64,000 bases of DNA from Acanthacorydalis orientalis. Lineage: Eukaryota > Arthropoda > Insecta > Megaloptera > Corydalidae. Positions 1 through 12,516 of this stretch are shown one piece after another; position 1 is the stretch's first letter; each line of letters starts with the position of its first letter. The translations under genes were made by a program, and so were the position numbers. Where the stretch lies: assembly GCA_034766995.1 (NCBI GenBank), contig CM068318.1, positions 32,772,956 through 32,836,955 on the forward strand. The letters run 5' to 3'. The notes under the pieces are model-generated. The model was not told the DNA's origin. It saw only the letters and a program-made list of their open reading frames with translations, and ran no database searches.

Positions 1-355
1 CGATCCTCGAGAATGAGAAGAGTGAAGAGCACAATTGGAGCATGATGGTGATAATCAAGTTTTCAGACAGTTTACGGCAGGGTCGGATCAGGGCACGAAA
101 GAAGTCCGCTGTCCACAACCCATCCCGTTGTCATAACCAGGACTCTCCAGTCGGGATGGTATACCCATCACAACGCCTGTAGCTTCGGTCACTTATAGCG
201 GTACCACGGGTTTTTTCGTAATGCCGAGAGGATTAATCAGGGCGTTCTGGCTAGTTTCGGACCGGCCGTACGAAGCACGGGTTTGACAACGCACAAACTC
301 GTGGAATGTAGGGTTTCGGAGATCATTATGCAGATTATCATCCCGAACAAAATAG
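1..355. other. GC-richer island of unknown identity
   Basis: Base composition here is near 50% GC, far above the surroundings, and it stops abruptly at the TA tract beginning at 363. One plus-strand frame stays open from base 3 to about 170 without an obvious start, and it resembles no family I know. It contains CTCGAG at 7-12 and a GGTACC site near 200. It could be a repeat, an LTR fragment or the end of a mobile element. I cannot name it. Confidence 0.4.
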
Positions 356-362
356 TGTGTCC

Positions 363-397
363 TATATATATATATATATATATATATTTATTTATAT

Positions 398-466
<69 letters not shown>

Positions 467-474
467 ATATATTT

Positions 475-526
<52 letters not shown>
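363..526. repeat. (TA)n microsatellite with TTTA/AATA interruptions
   Basis: About 160 bases of almost pure TA broken by AATATA and TTTATA units. The open frames across it (Y/I runs) are artefacts of the repeat. Confidence 0.97.
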
Positions 527-529
<3 letters not shown>

Positions 530-1388
530 GAACCTCGCTGAATGATCGTAATTGATGCAGGACTAAAGGTTATTCCTTAAAATAAGGCACTGTACAAGGA
601 ACTTATAATATGTAATCCTTCTAATTGGTGCATAGCCGCCAAAATCCTAACCGTACATTAAATGAAATTTAATTTTAAAGGTACTTATAAGAAATGAAAA
701 TAAATTATTTTGCTTTTCCTTTTGTTTGTAATAATCGGTTTTTATTCGATGATGCCTTACATCAGCAATTTACCAATGCTGGTCGTTGGAGGAAAAATCA
801 CCCTCTATGAAGATTTTTGGTAATTAACTACTATAAGTTCTATTTGTGGTAGCGACACTAGATTAAGAGAAAGTTGAGTTTTTGGAAAAAAAAACTGTCT
901 AGACTGAACTGCCGCTGACTATTTATTTACAATTTGTAAAAGTAGGAACACATTGTCCTCAAACTGGCACATATATACTTCAGTTTTTTCAAATTTCGGA
1001 TGGAATTTCATTTTACTTTTAACAGTTGCCAATGCACATAACAAGCTTTTTAATTCATCACTACTCATTACAAGTAGGTCTTCTTCAACTTTTTCCTCTC
1101 CCTATCTTTCTTTCCTTCAATCACCTACACCAACTGCTTAAGTTCCTTGTGCCCTCAGTGTATTTTATCACTTTCTGCCGCCTAAAAACAAGTGGAATCT
1201 GTGAATAATACACGATTGTGAGCTTTATTTAAAATCACTAGATACATTAGCTCTTAACAACAATGTCAGTCTGTCTTTCATGGGCGTATGTTTATGTAAA
1301 CCGGATTCTCCCTTTGTTACGATCGGGTTTCATGAAGCCCTGTCGTTGTGCTGTCAGTCGTTCGCTGAGCATCTACTGTATATACATT

Positions 1389-1419
<31 letters not shown>

Positions 1420-1781
1420 AATGAAATCAATTCAATAGCCCCTATTAACCATTATACATACTTTAACAGTTATAAGTTAATTTAAAATCATTTTTTTACA
1501 TATGCTACATTTTTATATAAATATATTTCTTTTATAATTATAACAATAGAGTAATATATAGTCTAATATTTGAGAATTCAAGAGTCATATCTATGTGAAT
1601 ATAAGCTCATCAAAATGTGTAAATATAAAATATGCAAATAAATATCAAATTTATTTTTTTATAAAATCAACCTAAAAATTATATATAGAAGTAATTCGAA
1701 TTTACCCAATACTTTTTTCTAAAAATAAATAGTATATAATAATGACTTAAAATCATATACAATTATATTTTTCTTTTTCAG
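527..1781. other. AT-rich intronic stretch, no gene seen
   Basis: No coding or transposon signature recognised. A short GC-richer patch at about 1262-1380 contains GATCGGGTTTCATGAAGCCC, followed by a TA tract at 1390-1414. Two short plus-strand ORFs near 953-1208 have no recognisable domain. Confidence 0.5.
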
Positions 1782-1856
1782 GCGTATCGTTTACACTGGA
1801 TTGGAAAAGATGCCATATTTGAATAATCTTCATACAAATTCCGTTCTACATATGAT
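1782..1856 (+). CDS. Internal exon of LGR1-like glycoprotein-hormone-type receptor (LRR exon 1 of 3 in window)
   Basis: This 75-base exon has an upstream pyrimidine tract ending in TTTTTCAG and is followed by GTAAGTAT. It opens with the last base of a split codon and ends with the first two bases of another (AT). The frame contains TGLEKMPYLNNLHTNSVLHM, and the codon completed by the next exon gives I. It matches the part of the FSHR/TSHR ectodomain where a TGI..LPD..K repeat is followed by a V-L-D-I strand. The product would be a membrane GPCR whose extracellular leucine-rich repeats bind a cystine-knot hormone (in arthropods GPA2/GPB5 is the proposed ligand of LGR1). Seen: splice sites, phase and LRR spacing. 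Inferred: the subtype. The preceding exon was not found in the window. Confidence 0.82.
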
Positions 1857-3048
1857 GTAAGTATATAATATTTTAATATAATGTTCATTCATTGTCATTA
1901 TTAAAATTATAAATTATTTACAATACAAGGATGAATATATTAAGACTATTTACAAAGTTAGTATATAATTTCATACAAAATATAAATGTCATACTGTTAG
2001 AAAATACCATTGTATAGGATGTGATATAGACTTTATTCACTTGTCTAGTTTTGGACTTCAATTCTTGTTTCTGATTGATATGTGCACACGTCATTTTATG
2101 CAAATGCATAACAATGAACGTGTGTAATTGCATATTGTACAACAATAGTGAATACGAAACTTATTGTCTAATAGTATAAAAAAATATCAGTGTTATTATC
2201 ATGTTACCTCGACATATTCATCTATCAGATCATTAATAACCTCTTCATCTATAAATAATTATATGTAATATTAATTCTTATATTTAAAACAGTATTAAAT
2301 GTGTTAAATAATATTATATACAGTTGATAATAATTCTTATTTGAATATTATAAAGATTCAATTACAAACAAAAAGTTATTCAAGTATCAGACATAGTTTT
2401 TTTATTTTTTATTTGTTGATTCTTTTAATAGAATAATGCTGTACAAAAACAACAAACAAACAAAAATCAACGTGCGAAAATCATAAATAATACATGTGTA
2501 TATGTCAACGTTGTAACAAATTAAATATGTAAGCTGTTAAAAATATTTTCACAATTTTATTTTCAGTGGTTATATGTTTTCTTAAAAGAGATGTTTTTAT
2601 TGGATGATATATTGATAGCTACCGAAATTGATGAACACAAATAAATAATAGAAGAACAAATCAAAATTATTGAAAAATATTAGCTTATAATAAATTTTTT
2701 ATAATTTTTATAGAAAATCATTACATCTCTAAATATATTACTGAAAAATAAAATTTTCATTGATGAATTAGAATTTACATTGGATGATATATAAATTTCG
2801 TTTACATTCAGATATAAAAAATTAGTCTGAAGATGTTTTGTAAAATGATATATAATATGTATGTAAGGGAATATTGAATCCTTATTGGAATGTCTGGTTA
2901 TTAATAGATAATATGTATATAGATAATCAGTATAAATGAAATCGTTTGATATGAAATGTACTCATCACCCATGGACGGACGACTGGCGACTTTATTCTAA
3001 TAATAGTATCTTAAATCGTATCTACAAATTACAATTACCAGTGAAATA

Positions 3049-3079
3049 TTATATATATATATATATATTTGTGTGTGTG

Positions 3080-3114
<35 letters not shown>
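3049..3114. repeat. (TA)n/(GT)n compound microsatellite
   Basis: TA run, a short GTGTGTGTGT block, then a second TA run. A related TA-GT tract follows at 3244-3276, and plain TA at 3899-3930. Confidence 0.95.
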
Positions 3115-3116
<2 letters not shown>

Positions 3117-3639
3117 TGAAATGATACGAGCTATTCATTGGGACATTAAAAACTACAAATACAGTGACAATATAACGTAATTTGTTTCAATCCAAATTAA
3201 AAGTTAAATTATATAGGAAACGATGTTTTATTATATATACATTTATATATATATATATATGTATATGTGTGTGTATTTGTGCGTATAAACTGTAAATCTC
3301 AAGTGAGAATAAATATGATTAATTGGATTTATAATTCAGCTCATGCCTCTAAAGAATTTTCAAACAATTTCATTAAAAGCTCAAATACGAAAATAAATCA
3401 AACAAGCTTTAATACTATTTTAATCAATATGTATATATATATATATAATGTCTTTAGAGATTAATTTTAAATTTAAATTACAAAAAATGTACATCAACAG
3501 TATAAACAGTAATAATTTTAAATATTTGTTTAAATATCTCTGTTCCCATTACCAATGTATCAATAAATAAGGAAAATATTTCTTTTCATTCCTTATTTAA
3601 TTATTATAAGGAAATTATAGAGTTTATTTTCGAAATGAA

Positions 3640-3800
3640 ACTTCTTAAATCGTTGTGCGTCACGAAACCCAAGCTGCATTATCGTTCATAACGAATATGC
3701 AACGAATGTGACTCTCAACGAAGAAGACAGAACGGCGTATGTGGGAAGGGGGGGACGCTGCAAGAAGCACAATGAGCTGCCGCTAGTACCGTGATTGAAT
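3640..3800. other. GC-richer patch, unidentified
   Basis: Higher CpG and GC than its neighbours, including a G run (AAGGGGGGGACGCTG) and GAACGGCGTATGTGGG. No frame, terminal repeat or RNA fold was recognised. It may be a remnant of a mobile element. Confidence 0.3.
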
Positions 3801-3894
3801 AAGAACATTGAAAGTAAAAAATAATGTGTATATTATTTTAGAGAAAAAATATAATTATATATTAATTATTTAAATAAAGATTGGTTTTGATTTT

Positions 3895-3934
<40 letters not shown>

Positions 3935-5356
3935 TGTGTGTATGTAGCTGTGAACACAATCACATAGCCAACGGCATCATTATTTATAAAGTTCTTCATT
4001 CCGTAAAATTGTACCGCCAATAGCAAATTTAAGTTATAATGTCACCAAACAAAAGAAATTTCACTTCAAACGTGCAGATTCTATGAACTACTACACATAT
4101 TTTTAATACTATATATTATTTCGAGTTCCTTTTTTTAAAATAAAAAAGTTAATAAATCGTATTTCGCATATGAAAAGCAATTATTTAAGTACTGCTTATT
4201 TTTTTTCATAAATTTTAAATTTTTTTATTAAATTTTAAGTTACAGAATGATCTTAAATAATTATAGAAAACATAGGAGCGTTTTAAAAACAACATTTTTC
4301 TTGATATTAAAATACATAAAAATTAAGGATATTAATATTAATTATCAAAATAAAAAAAGAAATTTATCTTTTCCAAAAAATATAAAAGTATTAATATAAA
4401 TTATATAATTACATTACCCTCAGTTAGTAACATTCAATCACTCCGAGATAGCTACTGGTATGTTAAATAAAACCAAGAAAGTCATGAACTTGTGAGTGCA
4501 GTAAAGTAAATATACATAATTAATTTCTAAATACATTGAAATAACTTTATTCTGTTATATGTTAGTTATTTTAAAACTAAGTTTAAGTAAAAGTCTAACA
4601 ATTATAAAATAGAGAAACCTAGTAATTAATCATTTCAAATAAATAAATCTGGTAAAAACTTTTTACATTAAATATGTCGTTCTCTATCCAATGTATTATT
4701 TGTTATTAAGAGAATGATATATTGTAAAATAAAAAATAATAATAAAAGAACTAAAATTAAAATCTGAAAATGAAGTCATCAATGAGTAAAATATATGAAT
4801 AAATAAAAAAAAATGAATGCAAAAATATAAAGTGAAAGGACATGTGCACTTCCCAGAGAACGTAAATGAAGATTTGTATTATTAGAAGCTTTTAATATTA
4901 ACTAATGAAAGCAAACAAGTTTTGTGTTAAATGGTAAAGTTACAATGTCATGGAAATGAATGAAAAATATAAAACAAAATTTTCATTTGAATACTAAATA
5001 TAACAGACTATATATAAGTTCAGAAAAGGTGTGAAATACTTTTGTTATATAGTCAAATATGAACATATGTTGTTATTATTTAAATGTACTTTTACAAAAT
5101 TTGAGGTAGGGAAAAAAATGAGAAAATTAGAATCATTTTGATTTCATAAAGATACACTTTCACAATTGAATTATTTTTTCACTTCACAAACCATAAGAAT
5201 GATTTTGTCAAAAATAATTCGATATATAAATCATTATTGATCATTTTTAATTGTAATTCATGCGCATTTCAATTGAGATTCTATCATTTTAAGAGCACCA
5301 AAATACAGAAAAACCAGTACAAAACATATTTGGATATTTGTCACCGGTTAAATAGT

Positions 5357-5359
<3 letters not shown>

Positions 5360-5429
<70 letters not shown>

Positions 5430-5444
5430 CATGTATATATGTAC
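5360..5444. repeat. (TA)n microsatellite
   Basis: About 65 bases of pure TA ending in TACATACATGTATATATGTAC. Confidence 0.97.
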
Positions 5445-6248
5445 ACAATATAAAGGTGATTACTTTTTATTTTTGTATCCTACATTGATTTTTGATTATT
5501 ACCTATTAACTATAAAAATAACCAATTGAAGTAATGGAAGTGGATATGATAGAAAAGCTTCAAAAACTTTGGTTAACAAGTGATTGCGTTGACCAGTGTT
5601 CAGTCTTTATACTACTAGTATTTTATTTCTAATTATTTGAAAATAAATCAATTTTGAGAAAAATAAACAATATAAAAATGTTAGTACACTTCTCATTCTC
5701 GAATAGAGAAAAATGTTTGCAAAAGTATTTGCAATGTCAGATATTTAATTAATAAAAGATCCAACAATAGTGATGATCATCATTGGAGGCTATAAGGTTT
5801 TTGAACAAGTAAACTGAAACATGGAAATCAATGAAAATTGTTCTTGAGAGAATTTTTCTACTCGTTGCTATTATTTATGTTAACGCACGTTAAAGGAGCT
5901 GAACAAAATAGTATCAAAGATTGATAAATTAATGCCATATACATATTTATAACAAGATTAAGACTAAAACCGGGTTTACTTTGAAGAAAAAGTACTTAAA
6001 TACAGAATTGATTAGGATAACATATAAATAAACTAATTAATAAGCGTTAAGAGTAGTTAAGAATAGTAGATAAATAAACTAATTAAGACACATAGAATTG
6101 ACCAAAAAATAATGTTTTATGTATTATTCTTAAACGCAAAGAAATGATTTGCGAATATAATTAGTGCTTTGCATAAACATGATGAATATCTATTTATTTA
6201 GGTTTTAAATATATATTTATAAATAACTATAATTTTCTTAAGTATATT

Positions 6249-6394
<146 letters not shown>

Positions 6395-7555
6395 AATCAT
6401 ACGAAAATTCTTGAAATAAATTTTTAAGAGCGTACATTTGTTAAAAAGTGCATGTCAAGTAGAAAAATCAATACTTATATCCATTGACTAAAAATAGTTT
6501 AACGAAATACAGAATTTTACTTTAAATAACAGCAATTATGATAACCGTAACCAAAGATAAAAAAGTAATATGACTCATGCCACTATTTAATATTTAATAC
6601 AATATTTCTTGACATATGGAAAGATACAGATTTTTCACCAACGATTAATTTAGAATTTGAGTTATTTTTTTATTTTAAAAGTCTATTTTAAATGATTTTT
6701 TAAACAGATGTTTTCTTTTATTAAAATAGTATTTTAATTGATTGAAAACGATTTTATTCCTAACTCACTGTGTAATTATAATTTCATTTAATCTTTTAAT
6801 TTTTTACCCTGTTAACGTTATACTCTAACAATTAAAAGGCACATAAAAGTTTTATGTAGTCGTATAATTTAATTAAAAACACTGATATAGGCAGTAAATT
6901 TTATTACATTTCCAAAACGAAAAAAAGGACATTTTCGATGAAAGCGTTTCATTTTTATGAATGCCAAGATTACTTTTATCAAACTTAAATAAAAAAACGT
7001 ATATATTTGATTTACTGTTATCTTAATCATTCACTGACATTAAATATATAACTAGGTTGCGTGTAAATCGCATATACTTTTCAGTTCTATAGTTTACAAA
7101 TATATTATTACCCATTTTTGAAATATACGATTCATCAAACAAAGGTGAAGAAAGTAAACAAAAATATAAATGAGTGAAGAGCAAGATGAATATTATATTA
7201 AATGAAATTATAATTTTTATCCGCTTGAAAGAAATGATTTCATTAAATGATAAAACCGCGTTACAATTAAATGATAGCATCTGCAGTGACAATTTTCAAC
7301 AATCAGCAGTCATACATAAAAAGATTTCATTTTGTCCATTATCTTTCAGTTCATATCTCTGGAAATAGAAGTTTTAATGTCTTGTTATTTGAAACATATT
7401 TGCATATAAATTAAAATAAAGAGTTATTTTTGAGGCGCACAAAACAAATTTTATTAAAAATATAAACAAAACAACTATTTACTTGTAGTTAAGTAAATAC
7501 ATTTCTGATTATTATTTAGTGACCTACAGACACACGTATAAAACGTAAAATAATT

Positions 7556-7557
<2 letters not shown>

Positions 7558-7590
<33 letters not shown>
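7558..7590. repeat. (TA)n tract left of mariner
   Basis: TA run abutting the left mariner end; its partner lies at 8867-8906 on the other side. Confidence 0.95.
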
Positions 7591-7592
<2 letters not shown>

Positions 7593-8865
7593 GAGGGTAG
7601 GGTGAAAATTTCCTGGCCTCCTATATAGATGGCGCCACTATGCTTAATTTTTGATGGTGTTGCATGATTTCATTCTTCATATGCTAATGTTCGAAGCTTC
7701 AGTTAATAATTTGTTTAGTATTGGTTTGACAACTCGCCGAAGTAAACGATTCAAGCATAGTTTTTAAAATGGGAAAAGTGTAAATTTGTGCCATAATTAA
7801 TTTTTATTTTAAAAAGGTTAAGTGCAATCGCTATAAAAAGGAGCTGGATGCATCTTTGGAGGACTCTTCTCTATCAAATACAATAGTTAAGCGCTGAGGT
7901 GCTGAACTTAAAATGGCTCGGACGAGCACCAGTGGTGAACTACGTCCCATTGAAGTGACTACGCCAGAATTGATTGAAAGAAATCCACGAAATCGTTTTG
8001 GCAGATCGTAAACTGAAATAGAGTGAAATAGCAAAGACTTTTAGCATATCAACGGAACGTGTGCGCAATATCTTACGACCATTTGGGTATGACAAAGTTG
8101 TGCGTTAGATGGGTGCCGTTTTTGCTCACACCTGACCAAAAACAATATCGAAAAGAAATTTCAACCGATTGTTTGGTATTCTATAAGCGCAATTCAACTG
8201 ACTTTTTTCTTTGATATATAACTGTTGGTTAGACTTGGGTCCACCATTACACTCCTGAGACCAAACAACAGTCGAAATAATGGACTGTGAAATGCGAATC
8301 AACCCTAAAGAAGGTAAAGACAATTCTAGGGGCTGGTAACGTTATGACGAATTTTTTTGGGATGCGTATGGAATATTCTTCATCGACTGTATGAAAAAGG
8401 GAAAAACAATTAATAGCGAATATTATGTGAACTTATTGCAGCATTTAAACGATAAAATCAATAAAAACGGTAACATTTAGCGAAAAATAAAGTACTGTTT
8501 CATCATGACAATGCACCAGCCCACACGTTAGTTGTCGTGATGGCCAAAATCAATGAATTAAAGTTTGAATTCATTGCCTACCCACCGTACTCGCCAGATA
8601 TAGCCTCAAACGATTTCTATGTCTTTTCTAAGCTAAGAATTGCCTCCATGGAAAAAAATTGCGAACGACAGTGAAGTCCGTGATGCTGTAAATGGCTATT
8701 TTGAGCACCATGACAAATCGGCCTATCAGTCAGTCACAACGGCTCTAGAACGTCGTTGAGAAAAGTATATCAAGCTAAATGGAAATTATGTTGAGAAATA
8801 AATGAAAATCAATCCAAAAAAATGTTGTTTTCCTATTGAGGCCCGAAACTTTTCACCCTACCCCC
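7593..8865 (+). mobile_element. Mariner element, near full length, transposase broken, sitting in a TA tract
   Basis: The ends are inverted: left GAGGGTAGGGTGAAAATTTC, right (reverse complement) GGGGGTAGGGTGAAAAGTTT. At 1273 bases it is the length of an intact mariner. The decayed plus-strand transposase shows the helix-turn-helix region near 7840-8090 (KKELDASLEDSS), HYTPETKQQS near 8251-8275 downstream of the first catalytic Asp region, a FHHDNAPAHT box (second Asp) near 8500-8530, and YPPYSPDIASNDFYVFSKL (third Asp) near 8580-8635. Many stops and frameshifts make it inactive. It is flanked by (TA)n at 7558-7590 and 8867-8906, so it probably inserted at a TA inside a microsatellite. It is mariner (DD34D) of the VTMDETWxHHYTPE type; the subfamily was not assigned. 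Confidence 0.93.
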
Positions 8866-8866
<1 letters not shown>

Positions 8867-8909
<43 letters not shown>

Positions 8910-8940
8910 GTGTATGTTTATATATATATATATATATAAT
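8867..8940. repeat. (TA)n tract right of mariner
   Basis: TA run directly after the right mariner end, then ATGTGTATGTTTA and a second short TA run. Confidence 0.95.
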
Positions 8941-9167
8941 ATTGTTTAATACAATAGGGTATACGAAATAGAGGACAATTTTAAAAAATATTATTATTTG
9001 TAATGAAGTTTAAATTGATTATCAGTATTCATTAGTTGAGTTATAAACAGGCAGTTTAAATCATTAAAAAAACCTATCTTTACAGCGTTTTTAATGGATC
9101 GACAGCAAACAGGATATGAAAGTTATCTTGGACATTATTAGGTACTCTTCGACACATTTAAACAGTA

Positions 9168-9491
9168 ATCCTTGTTACAACACCAACAGTCTTTCCTTAA
9201 TAGTACCCACACTAAAAGCATCGTTTAGTTTATGAGCAGTTTCTGCTGCTTCACTATCTGTTTTGAACTCGTACAAAAATTATCTTATTTACTTCTTTTC
9301 CATCTTTAATTCAATAGCCCAATTTGAAGCAACATTAATAATAAAATCAACGTCGATGTTACCAAAAAACAGACCGATAAATACTCTTTAAAATGATATC
9401 AACATGAACACAATGAAATGACACTATCATTGAAAAAAAATGAAATTTAAATTTAGAACACAAAATTCTAAATTATTTTTTACCAACCTAA
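9168..9491 (-). mobile_element. Mariner 5' fragment (TTAGGTTGGTAGAAAA family)
   Basis: It ends in TTTTTTACCAACCTAA, a 5' terminal repeat read on the minus strand, followed inward by the leader shared with the copies at 31837-32376 and 40332-40413 (CATTGAAAAAAA..., GATGAAATGACACT). The helix-turn-helix start is recognisable from the run AAAGCATCGTTTAGTTTATG. The element is cut off around 9168 and has no 3' end. Confidence 0.85.
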
Positions 9492-9956
9492 AAGTAATGA
9501 GAAATAGAAACTCAATTGATTCAAAAATACAATGACCATTAGGGTAGGGTATTAAAATATTTTATTTCGAAAAGGTATCTGAAATATATTCTTATTTATT
9601 AATAACACCAAAGATTTAAGTAACAAAAGAATAACATGCTGTTATATATTTAAAAGTGATTACAAAATATAATGTTTACTAATTATGATATCTATGTACA
9701 ATTTAAATCAACTATATACTATGTACAATTTATTATTTGTATGCTCTATATACTTGTATGCTCTTAAAATACCGGCCATTACTATATATTTATGATTTCA
9801 GATACATTTTTTACACTAAACAGTTAGTGTTTTAGACTAAACAGTCTTTATCAGATTACAAGTTAAAGTTCCGTTTACTGATTACTGCGAATTTCAATTT
9901 GAACTGTGTAAATTTGTTTTGTCTCGAAAGTTGTAACACTGTTTTCTTACTAAAAC

Positions 9957-10032
9957 ATATATATGTATATATATATATATATATATATAAATGCATGATT
10001 GCATCTGTGATTTCATGTGTGTATGTTTGTAT

Positions 10033-10071
<39 letters not shown>
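9957..10071. repeat. Paired (TA)n tracts
   Basis: TA runs at 9957-9989 and 10039-10071 bracket a 50-base spacer with GTGTGTATGTTTGTATCTGTG. The four overlapping ORFs here on both strands come from the repeats. Confidence 0.93.
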
Positions 10072-10072
<1 letters not shown>

Positions 10073-11020
10073 ATCCAATGATAGGGAAAGAAAACAAAAT
10101 TTTTTATATAAAAATATACAAGATTTCAATCATATTTCATTGTATAAATAATAAATGTTTCTTTTTTCCTTTTTTCAGAGAAAATATATGATTGGTCATT
10201 ATTATTTTTGTCCCTACTGACCATGCAAAATAAATCTGGCAATATACAATTTTATATATAAAATGTGAGCTGCACTACTATGTTATTATATACAATATCA
10301 GAAGTTTATTCGTAGCACACACATGGAGCCCTAATCGATTGTAGTCAACATGATTGATTGCATATTTAGTAACACTTGGTGTTCAATATTTTGCAATAAT
10401 AATATAAAAAACACAGAATTCAGTTTTTTTTCTGTATTTTATTTTTAATAATTCTTTTAATTATATTGATATCCAGTTTTATTTCCGTATTCAAAAGAAT
10501 TTTTTATATATTTTTAATTTTACACATCGATAACAAATATTAAAAGAAAATACACAATAAATATGTTTATTTTATTATAATTTTTTTCTTCTAATTATAG
10601 TTAATTGATGTCATAAAAGTATTTGATGATTTAGAAGAAAAAATAAATCAATGATAAAAATACATGAAAACATATTAAAAAAACATGAAAACCCTATCGT
10701 ATTATACATATAATGTGATATAGGATACAACGTATAAATAGATGGTAAAATTAAAAATATATGTTTTCATTTCTGTATATCCGTTGCTGAAATATAAATT
10801 TTCATTTTTGTCTTATATTAAAGATGAAGTATCGTTTCAAAACGTTGCGTTATTAAATAGTATTACTCAAAATTTAATTTTTTAAACATATTTTTTATCA
10901 TTAAAATATTGGATATTGTAAGTGTTTCTTATCTGTTTTTGGAAAGTATGTAAATGTAATATAATGGTTTAGTTCTCTCTGTTAATCATAGTAGCTGTAC
11001 AATTATATGTCATTGGTCCG
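9990..11020. other. AT-rich intronic stretch, nothing recognised
   Basis: Apart from the TA tract ending at 10071, this is A/T-rich sequence with no frame, TIR or known repeat I can identify. Confidence 0.5.
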
Positions 11021-11024
11021 TTAA

Positions 11025-11863
11025 CCCTTAGAACTTGGGAAGGGATTTAGGAATCCATTTATATTTTCCAAGGAAACTATAGTCTCAGAGCGCTATCTTT
11101 TGAATAATATATTTAAATGTCACTAGAGACTAAATTTATAACTCTCTAAAAATCGCGGTTTTTTCATTTGAAAACCTATAAAAATTGTAAATTTGTGATT
11201 TATGTTGAATAATATTTTTTTTTCAAAAGTTTATTATTAGAAGAAAGTGTATAAAAAATTTCGAGACCTATGTCCAGGTACAAGATGTGACCGATGTGAA
11301 TCTGTTTTGTGCACACTTGTTTCAAAAATTTTCACACTTAACAGTAACGTTATTTCTACAAACTTTCAATTGTAATCAGTTTTTCCGCTTCCAATTATAT
11401 GTTTCGAATCAAGACATTTATATTTCCCAGAATATTATCAACAATTTTCTATGATATATCAGATAGATGTGAAATTTATATATCTGAGCCCTACTCATTC
11501 CTCTCTATGTTTAATTGACATTTCTAAATTTTTAAAGAATTTGTGATGAAATAAAAATATCTTATACTTTCTGTTATTTTGCAGTCTTTTTTCGATTTTG
11601 ACTTTTGAATATTTTATAGCATTATAGTGTTTGTTAAAATATATTTTTCTACGCCTGTTTGTTTCCAGAATTTTTATCAAAATATTATTTAAATCTTCTA
11701 GGATATTGTTAAAATTGATTTGATATACGCTATCTACCACATTTTCAATCGCGCATTTTAATTAAACTTTCTTAATAATTTATTGATTTATTATTATTAA
11801 CTTATTAGCTGTGTCACCCTACTTTAAAAATGTGAACCTACATTGTGTCGCAAAAGTGAAGGG
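11025..11863 (+). mobile_element. PiggyBac-like deletion derivative (CCCTT ends) with C-terminal Cys-rich remnant
   Basis: The left end is TTAA (11021-11024) then CCCTTAGAACTTGGGAAGGG. The right end is AAAAGTGAAGGG then TTGA (11864-11867), a mutated TTAA. Near 11265-11325 the plus strand reads CPGTRCDRCESVLCT, the Cys-rich zinc-binding tail typical of piggyBac transposases. The sequence that follows (TTTCGCTTCCAATTATATG, GATATATCAGATAGATGTGA) matches the reverse complement of 37640-37760, showing that both copies belong to one family. The catalytic DDD core is absent. At 839 bases it is a non-autonomous remnant. Confidence 0.82.
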
Positions 11864-11867
11864 TTGA

Positions 11868-12010
11868 CGATTGTACACATTAAATACAGTATATATTGTT
11901 GCTGTAAAAATGAATTAAAATGTAACGAAATAGCAATTTGATTTTTTGAAAAATCAGTAATTTTATTGCTCAAATTCATCTTTATGCCGAGTATACTCGT
12001 CATATACAGC
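11868..12010. mobile_element. Possible fragment related to the piggyBac element at 56822
   Basis: It contains the 12-base palindrome CGAGTATACTCG (11988-11999), also at 56888-56899. A neighbouring stretch (TTTTTTGAAAAATCAGTAAT then TTTTATTG) resembles TTTCTGAAAAATTTTTAATT then TTATTGG near 56975. No clear ends are seen. It may be chance plus shared AT-richness. Confidence 0.35.
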
Positions 12011-12065
12011 TAACTAGTTAAACTACTTATAATATATCTGTTGTAAAATATTATTATTTCTCCAT

Positions 12066-12516
12066 TTCTTTGACCTTTGAGTTTGTCCCTAGTGACTTCT
12101 ATTGCTGCTCTTTTATTACTATTATCGTTACCTGTGTTAGCTGGAGCTATTAATACACTTTTAATTAATCGAAAGTTAAAGACTGCCTTCTTCAATCCAG
12201 CTGGAGGAGGTGATCTTATTTTATACCAACATTTATTTTGTTTTTTTTTGTCATCGAGAAGTTTATATTTTAATTCTACTTCGATTTGGAATAATTTCTC
12301 ATTATTTCTCAAGAAAAAGGAAAAAGCCAAACATTTGGATCTTTAGGAAGAATCCTTGCATTATTAAATATTGTTCTTCTTGGTTTTATTGTACGAGCTG
12401 ATCATATATTTACAGTTAGTGTAGATATTGATACTGGTGTCTCCTTTATTTCTGTAATAATGATAATTGCAGTCCGAACAGGAATTAATTTTTTTATTTT
12501 TTATATATATTAAAAT
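12066..12516 (+). pseudogene. cox1: NUMT: nuclear copy of mitochondrial cox1 (internal segment)
   Basis: Read across two frameshifts, the plus strand encodes [14 protein letters not shown], then [20 protein letters not shown] (frame 1), then [20 protein letters not shown] (frame 2), then [29 protein letters not shown] and [17 protein letters not shown], then RTGIN (frame 3). This is the cytochrome c oxidase subunit I core around the heme/copper site, roughly residues 240-380 of about 510, in the right order. HREVYIL replaces the canonical HPEVYIL, and RADH replaces the copper-ligand WAHH motif, so two key positions are lost. Frameshifts, lost residues and the intronic site show a dead nuclear insertion, not a working gene. 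The minus-strand ORF at 12010-12330 is its shadow. Ends are approximate. Confidence 0.93.

Noticed and set aside
283..486. 67-codon ORF at the edge of the first TA tract
   Set aside because: Most of it is the microsatellite; the first 24 codons match nothing I know.
1..1781. An upstream LRR exon of the receptor
   Set aside because: No 66-78 base segment with AG...GT bounds, phase 2 and an LxxLxLxxN pattern was found before 1782.
12010..12330. 106-codon minus-strand ORF
   Set aside because: Antisense shadow of the cox1 NUMT, which explains the sequence far better on the plus strand.
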